64,000 nt of DNA. It comes from Symbiodinium kawagutii (taxonomy: Eukaryota > Sar > Dinophyceae > Suessiales > Symbiodiniaceae). Under the pieces are notes generated by a model, which did no database searches, was not told where the DNA came from, and saw only the letters and a program-made list of their open reading frames with translations. Shown here piece after piece: positions 1 through 12,334 of the stretch. The stretch covers positions 513,733-577,732 of the forward strand of contig VSDK01028395.1 in the NCBI GenBank assembly GCA_009767595.1, given 5' to 3'. Position 1 is the stretch's first letter. Every line of letters begins with the position of its first letter. The translations under genes were made by a program, and so were the position numbers.

Positions 1-1690
1 ATATGCGTTCGACTCTCCCTAAGCTGGGAGTGCTCCGTTCGGAGCCGACGACTGGCCCCTTCCCCCTTGTGCTTGTGTCATGGTGATTTTGCCAGAAACC
101 AAGAGACCCAAAACACAAACCAAAATCGCTGACCTTCCCCATCAAAAACCATCTATCTTGGTTGGCGGTCATCCCCAAAGGTACTACCCAACCATTGAGG
201 TTCCCCCACCAGTGGCTCCATGGTACGGCCACCACTGCCTGTCCGGGCGCACTCTCTGCGGCACTCGCAGCACGCGCTTCGTGCGCGTCGCTGGGGTGGC
301 TATGCCAGAGCGAGAGCAGCGCGACCACCTGAATCGAGAACCCACCGTCCAACAGGTCATGGGAACTAATCATCCAAGAACCGTCTGTAAACCATAGGAA
401 ACAATCATAGAAAACAACCATAGGCAACAACCATATGTAAAAACGATAGGTAAAAACAATAGGTCACCCTAGGAAGCAAACATAAGTACCATAGGCATCT
501 AATGGCAACCATCTGTAGTTGCTATAACTGACATTGACGATCACCAACTTTGGGTAACCAACCATCCAATGGGTCGCCATCCAGGAGGCAACTACAGCCC
601 CTTTTGATCCACCGAATGAACCTGGCTTTTTGGGCTGATCCAAAGAGTTCCAGTTCACTCAACCACTTGACTCAGCCACTTGACTCAACCAGTTGGCTTC
701 ACCTGGTGATTCAACACAATTTTATCACCAGAATACCCAGGAGTTTCCAAGTTCCCTGGCGATACCGCAGCCGATCCGCCTGAATCCCCACCAGGCCAAT
801 CAGGACGAAGATCCATCGGAATCGCCTCCACCAGAAGTCGTCCAGGGTCAAAGCCACGTGGCCGTGAAAAGTGCAGGTCCATGGGGAAAGTCGTAGAGCG
901 AAAGATGGGGGAAGAAGGATAGGATAGAATGATAGGCTAGGATAGGATAGGATAGGATAGAAGGATAGTCACCACAAGGTCTGGTGGGTCGCTTCCAAGG
1001 AAAGGCTTATTGGGACATGAATATCTGGAAAGGATGGGCTGATCGAAAGCATAGGTGTGAAGTAACCTCTGAGATGGACTCCCGGAATGCAGCATGACAA
1101 GCAGCCACAGACACCTGACTAAGAGCTGGAATCCAAAACTGTCGATGCGCCTGATCTCAGCTTGGCATATCCCACGATTGCTGGCTTGACTATTGAGAAC
1201 AATCATGAATGATCACACTTTGGCACCCATGTCACTGTAGCTGCTTGCCACGTACCCATCACTAACCAGCGACCAATAATCAACCATCATCAACCATCAT
1301 CAACTATCATCAGCCATCATCAACCATCCTCAACCATCATCAACCATCATCAATCATCCACCACCTCCACCCCCATCCGCTCCATCTCCCCGTCTGCCTA
1401 CAACTTCTCCCGCTGGTCTCGCTACGGCTGCCTTCGGCCTTCCGCTGCGCAGCGCCGCGCTTGCCATCCACGCGCGCCTTGCGCGCGTCCTGAGGCCGGC
1501 TTTTTTGGTGACCATTGGCCATGGTTCATCATGTTGCTGGGGATTTCCCATACTTCATGATTTTCCGTTTTGGTAGGGCTGATTGACTCGAGAGAGTGTG
1601 GTGATTTTCCATTTTTCCAAAGCCCCAAAGAAATGTCAATGTGTACAACAGGAGATTCATAGACGCAGAAGCACCATGCTTGATGGTAAA
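1..1690. other. Non-coding stretch with simple repeats
   Basis: No reading frame here looks like a recognisable protein. It holds a GGATA-type tandem tract (about 918-962), an ATCATCAACC-like tract (about 1262-1362), and two GC-rich patches (about 220-340 and 1370-1510) that stand out from the AT-richer background. The patches could be small exons or old insertions, but I see no domain or clear splice pair in them. Confidence 0.5.
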
Positions 1691-1696
1691 TCCCTG

Positions 1697-1803
1697 TATG
1701 GTGGTTTCTCAGCCATAGGGAACCCTGAAAATGGCTGGTTGACTACTTTGAATGGTTAACATTGGATGGTTTGGGTGTACCCCTAGTCTGAGAAACCATG
1801 ATA
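1697..1803. repeat. MITE-like element, family A, diverged copy
   Basis: A short non-coding element with imperfect terminal inverted repeats. The left end reads ATGGTGGTTTCTC and the right end GAGAAACCATG. The interior has the family pattern: a GGTTG-type motif near the left end, then GGATGGTTTGGGTGTACCCCTA near the right end. Comparison with the copies at 5008, 20032 and 51680 supports membership. It encodes nothing. Confidence 0.65.
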
Positions 1804-4800
1804 TTTCTGGTGATGTTCCTTTTTTTCTCTCGTTCACCAATGTTGTTCACCAATGTTCTATGACGAATTTAGGGAGTCACAGAAAAGCTGAGGGCAGGAA
1901 ACCAGAAATCTAAGTCAGGAAAACACAGAAGTTCTTCAGATTCCTCAAGGAAGGATGCACCAAACTGGATCTGACCCGTTTGGGCACTAATAGACAGTGG
2001 ACCTTTCAAAATCGTCCTGGCATCTTCTACGAAACCAGCCATTTGTGGGCAACTGAGCCGTGGGCAATGTTCACTACACTGCCAATCTCAATTGATTCCC
2101 AATAGTAAGCAAAACTGGGGTTTGGAATAAAGATCCGATCCTTAACCAGCTGGATGACCATCCATGCTATGGCTAGGCCTACTAAGCTTCAAAATTGACC
2201 CATGCTTACACGATTTCCCTATAGCTGTTCCTTATTCTCACAATTACTTACCCCTTGACAGCATTATCACCCACTACAAAGTCATTTCCAAGCACTCAAC
2301 CCCATTGTCTCAGTCATGGTTTTGCATCAAAACGCGCATAAACATCATCAACAATGTCTCAATACTGGTTTGTCCACAGCCATGGTGTACCCCTATTTGG
2401 CTCTTTCGCTATGAAGCATTAATCAGTACACCAACCAGGTTCATACCCGTTGTCTGGTTGGTAATCAACACCCCTATGAAAAATATGAGTCAACCAACCA
2501 GCCAACCAACTATTCTTACTATGTTCGGGATCTTTCTTTTCATGTCAATCAAACCACAAACAATTGAAATTGTTTAACCCAAAGCTTGCTGGTGATTCCC
2601 GCATATTCTTGACCATTCTTAGCCAAGCAACCAACCAACCAGCAACAATATCTACAATTGTTGCCTATCTCCCATAGTTCACCACACGTTTAACCATAGT
2701 TGACCATCGAAAAATCCCTACGAAACCACCAACTTCAGAAGGAAACCATCCAGCTAGACTCACCTTTCTTGTTTCCATCATTGAACCATTCTCAAGCATC
2801 ATTGCACCTTGGTTGTTTAACCATTCTTAACCTGGTTGGTGGTTTCAACCCCTATGAAAAATATTGGTCGACCAACCAATTGTTAAGAACTACCCTGGAA
2901 AATAAAAAATGTTTGAAACCACCAACCCGCAACCATCATTGAACCCCTGTCGTTGAGGCCCATCATTGACCATGACCGGAGGTGCGCGCGCCTTTCGGAA
3001 GGACTTTGCCTCCTTGGGCATCGTATCTCCGCCTGACTCCGGGCGGGCTACAGGGGCTCCAGGCGGTGGCTGGCTCCAGGGTTGAGGATGATTTGTAGGT
3101 GGGAACTTCTGGGAACATATGCGAACAATGGTAAGGGTCAATGATGATTGGCTAATGATAAATGATTGGTAGTAATGGCCAATTGGCTTTGGTTTGAATC
3201 GTTTGGTTGATGATGGGTGGTTGATCCATAGCATAAAGCATGAGCATTACACCATTGGAGCCATTAACCAACTAGCAATCATGAACCAATCCTGGTCATA
3301 AGTCAGGCAAATTATGATTATGATTACCATACAGCCAAATCAAAAATTAGTGCATAACAATCTACTGGCCGGCTCATAATCCTGAAATGGTTGGTTGGTC
3401 CATAGTCATTGAGAATAGTGACTACTACCCAGCATTATATAATAACAACCACTGCTGCTTCACAATAGTTGTAACGATAAATGCTGGTTCACAATGCTTA
3501 AGGATTTAGCGGTCCGTAAAGCTTGACCGACCAACAGTATATCAAGTAGTCATTAAGCATCATGAACTATCACTATCAGCCTCTGAGTAATCATTGACCA
3601 ATGAGTAGCTGACTGTTATATGAGTCTCATCAACGACCAATGGTTCATAATCATTGTATCCATGAATGGTGGCACTCCTGGTTGCCAGCACAGGCTATCT
3701 AGGGAAATACCACCACCCCTGAATAAGGGATTTTCGGAAAGGAAACCGCAAAAGTTCAGGAAATACACCATCTATTAAATGACCCCACAGGTTTCAACAA
3801 CACCAACCTATTCATGATGACAAATCACATTCAAACACTAAGTCCTAATGCGTCATGGGTCGAGCTCCCGTATGACATCAACCAGGTTAAGAACTATTCG
3901 TCGCGACGATCAGAGTCATTAATGACACCGGTAGGTCAACCGTGCTTCTTGGCAAGTTCCTGGGCATGCAGGCATAGATGTCCTTCAACAGCACGAAGCA
4001 TCAGTCACAGCACGCGCATACTTTTCTCTGGTAAGTACTGCAATCCCTTCTGCCTCATCATAAACACTCCCACCCTTGAGACTCTGAAGAAAAAGTTTCA
4101 AATAGTTTTAATACCTCTAGAAGTTTTCCCGGGGAATATCTATCATCAGGCAGCAGGGATTGGTGCGTTTTCAAGGAACCAACTATCTCGATTCCAGGAG
4201 GTTCACGAGCAGCAGATCCGTCAAGATCTTATGTTACCGGGTCACTCCAAAAGGATCCAAAGGTGTGTTTAAAATTTTCGCCGGCTTGGTATTTGATGGT
4301 ATTTGTGTACTAAAATGTCATCCAGCCCTCATTGTGGATAGCAATCCAAATAAAACTCTAATCAAAACTGGACCTCAAACTCCTCCAGCCTCTTAAGCTT
4401 TCTTTAAATCCAGGTTGCATAGGCAGCAATTCCCTTTCTGAATAGTAATTTAGTGCATCTGTTGCTCAAAAGTTGTTTTTGCTAAAGAAGATCATCCTTT
4501 TGAATTGGGGGTATCCTATTTTCATGAGCAGCACTCAGTCTCCAAGGATTCCAAGGATGCAGGGTTCTCACCACTGTTGCTGATCTCGTGAATCCTCCTG
4601 TGAATCTAAGATAGGCCTCAAGCACGCAAAGAATTGACAGCGACGGTGCCCAGCATGGCCGTTCCTGGTGCCAGTCCCAACGCCGTGCTGCAACTGGAAA
4701 CTCTTCTGGGCAAAGTGTCAGGTGACTGGGAGACCAGCCAGGAAACGCGAATGAAAAAAGTTGCTTGCAATATGATATAGGCATATATAGGCAAGAAAAT

Positions 4801-5007
4801 AACAGTCAGAGTAAAAGTCACGTCTAGCACTTATATTTTCATGGATCATCTGCAATTTCAATACATATATGCAAGCGGGTATGAACAAAGATGAATATAA
4901 CATGCACATGTTTGTATGTATATGTCTAAATTTCAAAACATGATCTTACGTACATATGCATACATATATGATATGTGTATATACAATGATTGAAAATTGT
5001 ATTATAT
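1804..5007. other. Non-coding stretch with dispersed repeats
   Basis: No gene recognised. It contains two copies of a dispersed repeat built around TGGTTGGTGGTTTCAACCCC followed by CCTATGAAAAATATT-like sequence (about 2455-2515 and 2830-2905; related copies lie at 7146 and 44668). A GC-rich patch at about 2975-3085 has an open minus-strand frame but no recognisable domain. The rest is AT-rich sequence with many diverged AACCATCA motifs. Confidence 0.5.
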
Positions 5008-5120
5008 ACATGGGTGTTTCTCAAAATAGGAGCCCCAAAAAATGGCTAGTTTATTACTATATATAAATGATTGATATAGGATGATTGAGGGGTACCCCTG
5101 TTTTGAGAAACCACCACATG
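5008..5120. repeat. MITE-like element, family A
   Basis: Terminal inverted repeats TGGGTGTTTCTCAAAATAGG and CTGTTTTGAGAAACCACCA enclose about 70 bp with TTTATTACTATA and GGATGATTGAGGGGTACCCC. The ends pair as inverted repeats and match the other family A copies. There is no coding capacity. A GT-rich microsatellite follows directly (about 5117-5150). Confidence 0.75.
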
Positions 5121-8100
5121 TGTGTGTGTGTGTGTCTGTGTCTGTGTATATGTAGACTACTGCAGATTCAGTGCAGAAACGCTTCACCAAACGGCACTGG
5201 CACGCTCGTTGCACGTCAACCCATCTCCCGGCTCCCAAGATTTGCGACCTGGACCTGAGGTTGATGATAGGTGAACTACCAACCTTAATGAGGTGTAAAT
5301 CCGAAACCCATGAACAAAGGTTAATTAATGTTTAAGAATGCTAATAATGGTTGATAATCGTCAATTAGTCAGAATTAATCATGCTCAGAGATGAACGTTT
5401 AATAGTGGTTAATTAATCAATGAACAAACTGCTCGAAAGATTATGAAAGCCAGACTCAACGAATACGAAAAATTGAAGTTGGAGGAAAACCGTCTGAACA
5501 CCAATGAGGAAACCTCAACGCAAACAACTTCAGGGTTGATTCTTTTTCCCTGCGGCATCATTCATGGCATACCTTCACGGCACACACTGGGGTTCACCCC
5601 TCCTTTCAGGGGTTCTATCAGCTGGAAACTGCAAATCTGATGCCTAAAGGTCATCAGAATCCCAACTCCGTCCCAGCTTCAGCAGTAACGGCAAGATTTG
5701 ATTCCATCTCAGTGGTGATCCAGACATGTCCATGAACCATTCAGAGCTGTTGCTGGATTTGTGGTGGAGATATATACATATACATATATATATATATACA
5801 TGTGCATATATCAGGTGCAATCTAGATCCGCTGTGCCGGCCAATTTCATGGTAATTTGGTGAGCGGGTTGCTGCGTTTGAAGCTGCAAGACATCAGCTAC
5901 TTTGTCATTTCGTGTTGGTGATGTTTGTGGCTTTCCATGTCCCGGCTACGTCTTCCAAATCCGAAGACCATTGCCTTACTACTCTTCATGTGCACGATTT
6001 TCGCAGTAGCTTATATGTAAATATTCAACTAATGTATCGAAATGGCAGCTGATAGAGGGATCAAACAAATATTAACACTTATTGATGATGTGATAATATA
6101 TATGCTAATTTATATGATTAGCCATGCAACAAATCAAACGTTGGCTATCCAACCATGATTTCCAAGGGCTTCATCTATCAGCAGTTGGAATTCCTGTGAC
6201 CAAACCTCCGTACTGCAAAGGGTCGCTGCTTCGCCGCCTGCGTAACCTGGAAACAGCCGAGTTTGGCAGTCAACAGCCGTGCACTAGAGGAACGGTGGTT
6301 CCAATCTCAGTTCGAAATCATCAAAAAGGATCTTGGAATAGCCAAGTACCAAGCTTAATCTGATGATGTGATATTATTTCAAAATAATCTTCTCCAGGTA
6401 TTCTTGAAAAATGACAAGATCCAAAAATCACCAATCACATAGCCAGTTGGACAGGTTCGCCAAATCTAGGCGAAGCCTGTACACAGTGGTAGGACCGGAC
6501 TTACCTCTTTCTCCATAGACTACCTCCACGGAATCTACCTCTGGGCAACTCCAAACTCTGGACACTGTATGAACATCACCCCAGGTTGAGACACATGGCC
6601 ACCGAAGTTTCTCGATCTGTGGGACTCTCAGCCAGAACTATGGGCGTTGAAACCATCAATGCTCCCCATTCCAGTGCGGGCCACGCATCTGAGCGATGAA
6701 AAGAAATGATACAGTTGTGATGGTCAACACTGAAGGAAGAAACGGACTGCAGAAACCATCTGTCAAGACATTGATCAACCAGCGAGGATTGGTTTATGTG
6801 GTTGATTAGTTCTACATCTGCTGTTGTTTGTTTATGTCATTGTTCACCTTCTATACATGTTGTTATGATTCCATCCAAAGCTCCCAAAGGAAACCGCCGA
6901 GTGCTATCCCCTGCACACGCCCCCAAAAAACAATGCCTTTACAAACTGCCTAGACCGTCGTCTTTCATTCTACTGATTTACTCCTGAACAGACAAACTAT
7001 GTACTGAATTACAATTCCTTCTTTCAGCAATAACAAACCCCTCCAGTTGGGGGCCCCACATGGATAGGCTTAACCTTGCACAGAACAAATGATTCTTCAG
7101 AGAACTCTGTATTCTACAGCCTGGAAAATCTTGGTGAATGCATTACTGGTTGGTGGTTTCAACCCCAATGAAAAATCTTAGTCACCCAACAATTTGTCAA
7201 TCATTCCTCAGGAAAACAAACATGCAGATCATCACATATTCCATTCTGCTTCATGGACGTCCTGCAGAGCTTCTACTGTAACACCTCTGGATGCAGACTA
7301 GCGACTTGCATGCTGGTAGAGCACCCAGAAAGAAACCCAATTTGAGCCGAGTTGCAAAAGATCGCCAACGGCTAGTGAAGCAGCATACAGAGAGCACCAG
7401 CACCTGCGAAAAGAGCAAACGCATCCCGGCGAAAACACCTGATGTCCTGTCCACCCCACTTGGAGCAAGCAGGATTCTTCTTAAAGGCCGATTGAAAGAA
7501 GCTGCGATTTGGAAGAAAGCTTGGGATCTGGCATCCCGTCTGGTAATACGACATCCTGGTGCGATGACACAAGCCATCCTGCACCAGTCAATTCATATGA
7601 ACTCATAGCACCTCCAAATCCCTCCCCGCTGATCACTCGTGCCTGTGCATAGGGCCCAATGGCTGCCATAGACAAAGTTCAGACATTTGCTGCTCAAAGG
7701 CGGTTCAATGCCGTACAGCTCGTTGGTAGCCTGCCAGCGCCGCCCAACGGTGCTCCAGATTCGTGACTTGCGATCGCTGTCCCTGGTGGAGTTGCTGGAA
7801 GATTTCGGCCGACCCTGTGCCCTCTGGTGTGTTCAAAGAAGCTGAACAAGCAGAAGGGACTATATAAACATATACACCTGTACATATCATTGACATAATT
7901 GTCTTTTGTGTTGTGCAAATACGTAATGCAAGCTATGCCTTGAAAGGATCAGGAAGAGCAGAAGGAGCAGAAGGTGCAGAAGGTGCAGAAGGAGAGGAGG
8001 AAGAGCAGTGTTTGTTGCAGAAAAGCAGGTCCAACCATCATGGCCCCCGCAGACAGCCTCTAGCGAACGCGCTCCTGGCCCAAGCACAGAGGAGTGTGTC

Positions 8101-8342
8101 ATCAATGCGGATCCATTCTCAGCTTGGCTGAGGGATTCGTGTCATCAAGCTGTGATCAGCTTATGATATCTTGCAATTGCTTGGTCGACTGTGTAAGAAC
8201 AGAACCGCTATCCTAAGCTCCTTCCATGTACTTCTGAGTTCACATACAGTAGCCTGTTTGAAGATGTGTCCGTGCAGATCCAGAATATCATACGGTTTGA
8301 AACATGGCTTCCAATGAGTTTCTATATCAGGACTGGTTTGAC
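5121..8342. other. Non-coding stretch, weak coding potential at 7.25-7.6 kb
   Basis: Mostly AT-rich DNA with no recognisable gene. It holds a TA/CATA microsatellite (about 5771-5812), another copy of the TGGTTGGTGGTTTCAACCCC repeat (7146-7215), and a GCAGAAGGTGCAGAAG low-complexity tract (about 7955-8010). The interval 7250-7610 is open on both strands for about 105 codons; neither translation has a recognisable domain. Confidence 0.4.
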
Positions 8343-8471
8343 CACTTCCGGTGGCTCCTGCACTGTAGAGCCACACGAGATTCATGGGCAAAGCACATAG
8401 CGCGCTCAGAAGCGTCACTGAGGAATGGAAGAGACCCACTGCCACGATGGATGGGATGAGATGCAGCATGC
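8343..8471 (-). CDS. Candidate exon of a membrane protein
   Basis: I do not recognise the protein. On the minus strand a CCCGCAG|GCATG acceptor (exon starts at 8471) leads into a hydrophobic frame with GMLHLIPSIVAVGLF, HSSVTLLSALCALP and NLVWLYSAG, and ends at a possible GT donor (GTCAAA) after 8343. This could be one long or two short membrane segments. GC content is higher than in the flanks. The phase does not chain directly with the exon at 8737-8901, so a boundary may be wrong or another exon may lie between. There is no homology evidence. Confidence 0.4.
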
Positions 8472-8736
8472 CTGCGGGAACCAGGGCGTCCACCCCACCG
8501 CACACCACAATTTTGGCAGGGTGGAATGGGCACGGTCTATGGATGTCTATGAGTGAAAAAAAGAGCAACGCCAAGGAATGCTAGGGCTTTTAATGTCGGT
8601 CCATAAATTACCTGGCAGTCATGTGGAGCTGTGAACTCATGAAGACTCCTGGGCAGACTTTTCAATAGGATCGACTGATCATCATGATTCAGAATTCTTT
8701 ACATAATAAAGTTAAGATGATTATGGTCACCCCAAC

Positions 8737-8901
8737 CAACTGGCCATGAAGGTCTACATGAGTTCTGGCGCAGATCATCAAGGGAGATGATCTGGTCGCT
8801 GGTGCCACCAGGGCACTGTCACTGACACGTGCGAAGATCCAAAAGGTTTTGGTTTCCACCGCTTGAAGCAGTGGCTTGGACATCCACGGAAACCATCTGG
8901 C
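8737..8901 (-). CDS. Candidate 55-codon exon, unknown protein
   Basis: A minus-strand frame bounded by a GAGCTGAG|GCC acceptor and a TTG|GTTGGG donor gives exactly 55 codons, phase 0 at both ends. The peptide includes SKPLLQAVETKTFWIFARVS and SSPLMICARTHVDLHG. It looks like ordinary globular protein, not repeat translation. It lies about 270 bp upstream (in transcription sense) of the exon at 8343-8471 and may belong to the same gene. I recognise no family. Confidence 0.4.
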
Positions 8902-11237
8902 CTCAGCTCGAAGTGATCCGTGGCCGCCGAAAAGGTATGGTCCCCAACCATAGTGGGCTGGTGGTTTGTGGGCTCGCTGGTCGGCGAGCAACGAACAATG
9001 ATGCAATTTCTTGATCATACATATTTAAGTTATGGATTCAGAATAGATGCGTATATACATATATGTATGACATTTGTACACATGTATGATACATGTATAT
9101 ATATATATATATGTGTGTGTGTGTATGATACGTGTATGTAAATATATATATATATATATGATATTAATATATATATATATGATATAAATATATATATATA
9201 TATATATATATGCATACTGCATACTCGTTATTCGATATACTTTCCGACTATATTTACATTTACATTTATATCTATACATCATACAATCGGTAATGTATTC
9301 ATCCATCTACTCATCGGAGTCAAACCCGGATGGATCAAACGTTTTGAAGCGCCAGCGTGGCCCTTTCAATCAAGACTCAAGAGGTCGCACTGCCCAGTTC
9401 AAGACCATTGATCTGAAGGCCAGTGGTGACATCACCTGTGCAGGGGTGACGAAGGGCTCGACGAACTGAATCGGTGCTTCTGCTCTTTTACATTTATAAT
9501 GTGGATTATAGACAGGATTATAAAAAAACAAATGTAGGATGATAAACCGTTGATTCTGCGCTAATCTCAAAAATAAACGGGAATGTAGGATTATAAAAAG
9601 GAATTGGGGATGAATTAAACCTAGGACACGCCTTTTTGTCACAGATGTAGGGGGATTAGAAAGTATCCAACAAAAGATGTAGCATGATGCATGATGAACC
9701 CACCAAATTGTTTTTTTCTATCTGCACTCGCAAAGATGTGCATGGACAGGCGGATGAGTTACATTCCTCAGAGGGGTTGATCGATTGGGCTTCCCCAACC
9801 ACGACAGATTGCATCAGCTTCATCATGGAATGGCCCATTTTGGAGGTACACCATTGGTCGACACACCCCCACTAGGGACTATCCTTAATCAGAAAGTCAA
9901 AGAATGAGGCTGGGAAAACCATTTCCCCATGTCCAAATCTAATTCAGAGGTGCTACCATCGTGGTCAAGATCACTTGCCCACTGACCCACTGCAATCGAA
10001 GGAGACTTTGCTGCTTCACCATTTCTGAGTGAGCGAGTCACAGATTCAAAGCAGTCCAGCTGTTCTTTCCTTGCCTACAGTTACTAACAATGGTTGAGAA
10101 TGGGGTCGGATTGGTTGACCAATAACTGCCAATCACTACCAATCACTCCTAAGAATTTACTCGTTCACAGCTTGTTTAGTACATCAGTTGAGAATGGGTC
10201 ACTGGCGGTTGAGAAGTTCATCCTGGAGAAGGAATGAGAACTACCAAAAAACCACAGCTGGGTTGGCCGTTGGAGTACCCATCTCCAGTCACCTGGGACT
10301 CCCAACAGCGGTACAGCACCCCACCTGGGCTCCATAGAAACCCGTAGACATCGTCAGAGCACAAATGCAGGTGAGGCCCTGGCGTTTAGGAGGAACTGAC
10401 CCAGGTGGTAGGTGATGCACCCACCAAGCAACCATCCCAATGCAGCAGTTTTGGGCAGTTTTGCGAAGTTTGGATCGCGTTCAGGCTCGTTCTACGGCCC
10501 CTTCAAAACGGGGATCGAATGGTAGGGACTCTTGGACCACAGCAGGTGCAAGCGTTGAATAATTTGTCTGAACGATCCGAGGCACACAGTGGTTGCTGGT
10601 ATCCCAATTGTGTTGTGAGCACACGCAATGTTATCCAAAAACATGTGGGTTTTTTCCCGGCAAGCATTAACACTACTTTGGGCGGGGGGAAGTGCAACTT
10701 GTGCAGTGATGTTCTCTCTCTCCCACAATGTTCCTAAGGGCAGGAAAAAGCTTTGGGAGTCTGCGATCTGTGGACAACTCAACTTGGGACATAGCTGATG
10801 TTAGTCTATTGGAGTCTTCCCACCCACACTTGCTCTGGGATAAAAACAACTCCGGAAACACAAATCCTTCAGAGACTGATAGCTCCACTGCACACAAGCA
10901 CATCAGGTCTTGAAGTGTTCCAGCAAGCACAGTTCAAGAATACAAGAGCTACCATGATCATTACGGAGTCATCCTACTGCAATCGACACTTTCGATCAAG
11001 CCAACCAATGTTCAGATCCAATTCAAGCAGAAAGCTATGTATCTCGTTGGGCACCGCACCAGTCTTAGCCATGGATCATCGGGGCCGTTTTCAACGTGTT
11101 CGATGGGCCCATGACCAACTTATGCTGGGACTTACCTGGTATCAGCGTAGCCCTGGAACAGAGAGCTGAAGAAGCAATTTTTGTTGAGAATGGATGGATG
11201 ATGATGGTTGATGATGGGTAATCAAAGCGTTGGCTGT
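8902..11237. other. Non-coding stretch with AT microsatellite
   Basis: No gene recognised. Its main feature is a TA/CATA microsatellite (about 9055-9215), which creates artificial Tyr/Ile-rich open frames on the minus strand. A weak minus-strand frame near 9380-9480 has a CACAG|GTG acceptor-like site but is too short to support. The remainder up to the retroelement edge is unremarkable. Confidence 0.45.
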
Positions 11238-11346
11238 GACATTCCACTGCAGTTCGCTCTGTGCAGGTGGCATGCAGCGCTTTCCTTTTTCCCTTTGTTT
11301 GCTGCAAATCCACTGACCATACTGGTACAACAGCCAATCTTCACCG
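11238..11346 (-). repeat. Split direct repeat B2 of element 1
   Basis: A 109-bp copy identical by eye to 11515-11623, starting GACATTCCACTGCAG and ending CAATCTTCACCG on the plus strand. It forms the distal (3') edge of element 1. Confidence 0.85.
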
Positions 11347-11436
11347 GCTGTGTCCCAGTGATCAGGGAAACGTTTGGGAAGTATCACTATGTATGCTTCC
11401 TCCTCGTTCCCTTTTCAGGGTGAGGTAGGGGGGGTT

Positions 11437-11514
11437 TTCTCACAAAAACTTGAACCCCAACACTGCACAACTCTCACATCTTTCCATGTCTCGACGCACA
11501 TGGTGTGCTAAACA
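11437..11514 (-). repeat. Split direct repeat A2 of element 1
   Basis: A 78-bp copy identical by eye to 16486-16563, starting TTCTCACAAAAACTTG. It abuts repeat B1 with no gap, giving the diagnostic B1-A2 junction of split-direct-repeat elements. Confidence 0.85.
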
Positions 11515-11623
11515 GACATTCCACTGCAGTTCGCTCTGTGCAGGTGGCATGCAGCGCTTTCCTTTTTCCCTTTGTTTGCTGCAAATCCACTGACCATACT
11601 GGTACAACAGCCAATCTTCACCG
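11515..11623 (-). repeat. Split direct repeat B1 of element 1
   Basis: A 109-bp copy identical to 11238-11346. The RNase H frame ends inside it: its TGA lies at 11618-11620. Coding sequence and terminal repeat therefore overlap by a few bases. Confidence 0.85.
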
Positions 11624-12334
11624 CATCGGCTTTGTACTCACCGCTGTAGGCCGATGAAGCACAGAGAGTGGAAGGGGTGTAGCCAGCAGGTCGTCGAGAG
11701 CCTGTCCATGGGTGTACTCTGTGTCGACCGCTGCCTTGGCCAAGATCTTCATGACGTCTGTGGTGTCGAAGGTCAGCTGCTGTGCGCCCAAGGCGGGCAT
11801 GTCTTCGAAGTTGTTGCGCGACACCTTGTCGCTGATGTTCTTGGCTGACGCCACCCATTCGAAGTGAAGGTGCCAGCCATGATAGCAAATGAGGCGCCAT
11901 GCCAATGTCAACACATTGTTGACGTGATCATCTCGTCCATAACCTCGTTGGAGGGCGCTGAGGCCTGCTGTGTTGTCGATGAACGAGATGATGAGGCGAG
12001 GCAACATGTGCCTCAACATCAAGAGGGTCAGGAACTGAGCTGTGATCTCGAGGAAGTAGATGTAGGCCTTCCTCGTGCAGAACTTCTTCAAGATGAAGCT
12101 GGGCACCACACCATGGGCGAACACAATGGTGTCGGCAATCCTGGTGACCATGCCCCATCCATTGTGAAACAATGGGCACTTGTTGGCTGGCCACTTGTGT
12201 GGGACCTGTGAGGATCCCACGTGAATGGTCTGTTCACCCAACTGGAAGAAGGCGTCCGTGTAGACGATGGCGGTCTCGTTGTGGCCCATGTACGGGATGT
12301 GGTTGGGTTGAATGTGACCCAACAAGGTCATCAA
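11618..12334 (-). CDS. RNase H domain of element 1
   Basis: It would degrade the RNA strand of the RNA:DNA hybrid during reverse transcription. The frame shows the four acidic positions of an RNase H fold: Asp in AIVYTDAFF, Glu in YIYFLEITAQ, Asp in ISFIDNTAGL and Asp in AKNISDKVSR. Family members usually join RNase H directly to the reverse transcriptase. Here it sits in another frame: the upstream stop TGA (12331-12333) overlaps an ATG (12329-12331). The same frame stays open and protein-like upstream to about 12411, where the upstream frame has a T5 run. So the real junction is probably a frameshift near 12411-12420, either programmed or a single-base indel, and not re-initiation. The 12334 bound uses a TTG; the first ATG is at 12331. 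Confidence 0.8.
   Translation of the reverse strand: MMTLLGHIQPNHIPYMGHNETAIVYTDAFFQLGEQTIHVGSSQVPHKWPANKCPLFHNGWGMVTRIADTIVFAHGVVPSFILKKFCTRKAYIYFLEITAQFLTLLMLRHMLPRLIISFIDNTAGLSALQRGYGRDDHVNNVLTLAWRLICYHGWHLHFEWVASAKNISDKVSRNNFEDMPALGAQQLTFDTTDVMKILAKAAVDTEYTHGQALDDLLATPLPLSVLHRPTAVSTKPMR

Noticed and set aside
9025-9306. Tyr/Ile-rich minus-strand frames
   Set aside because: Translation of a TA/CATA microsatellite.
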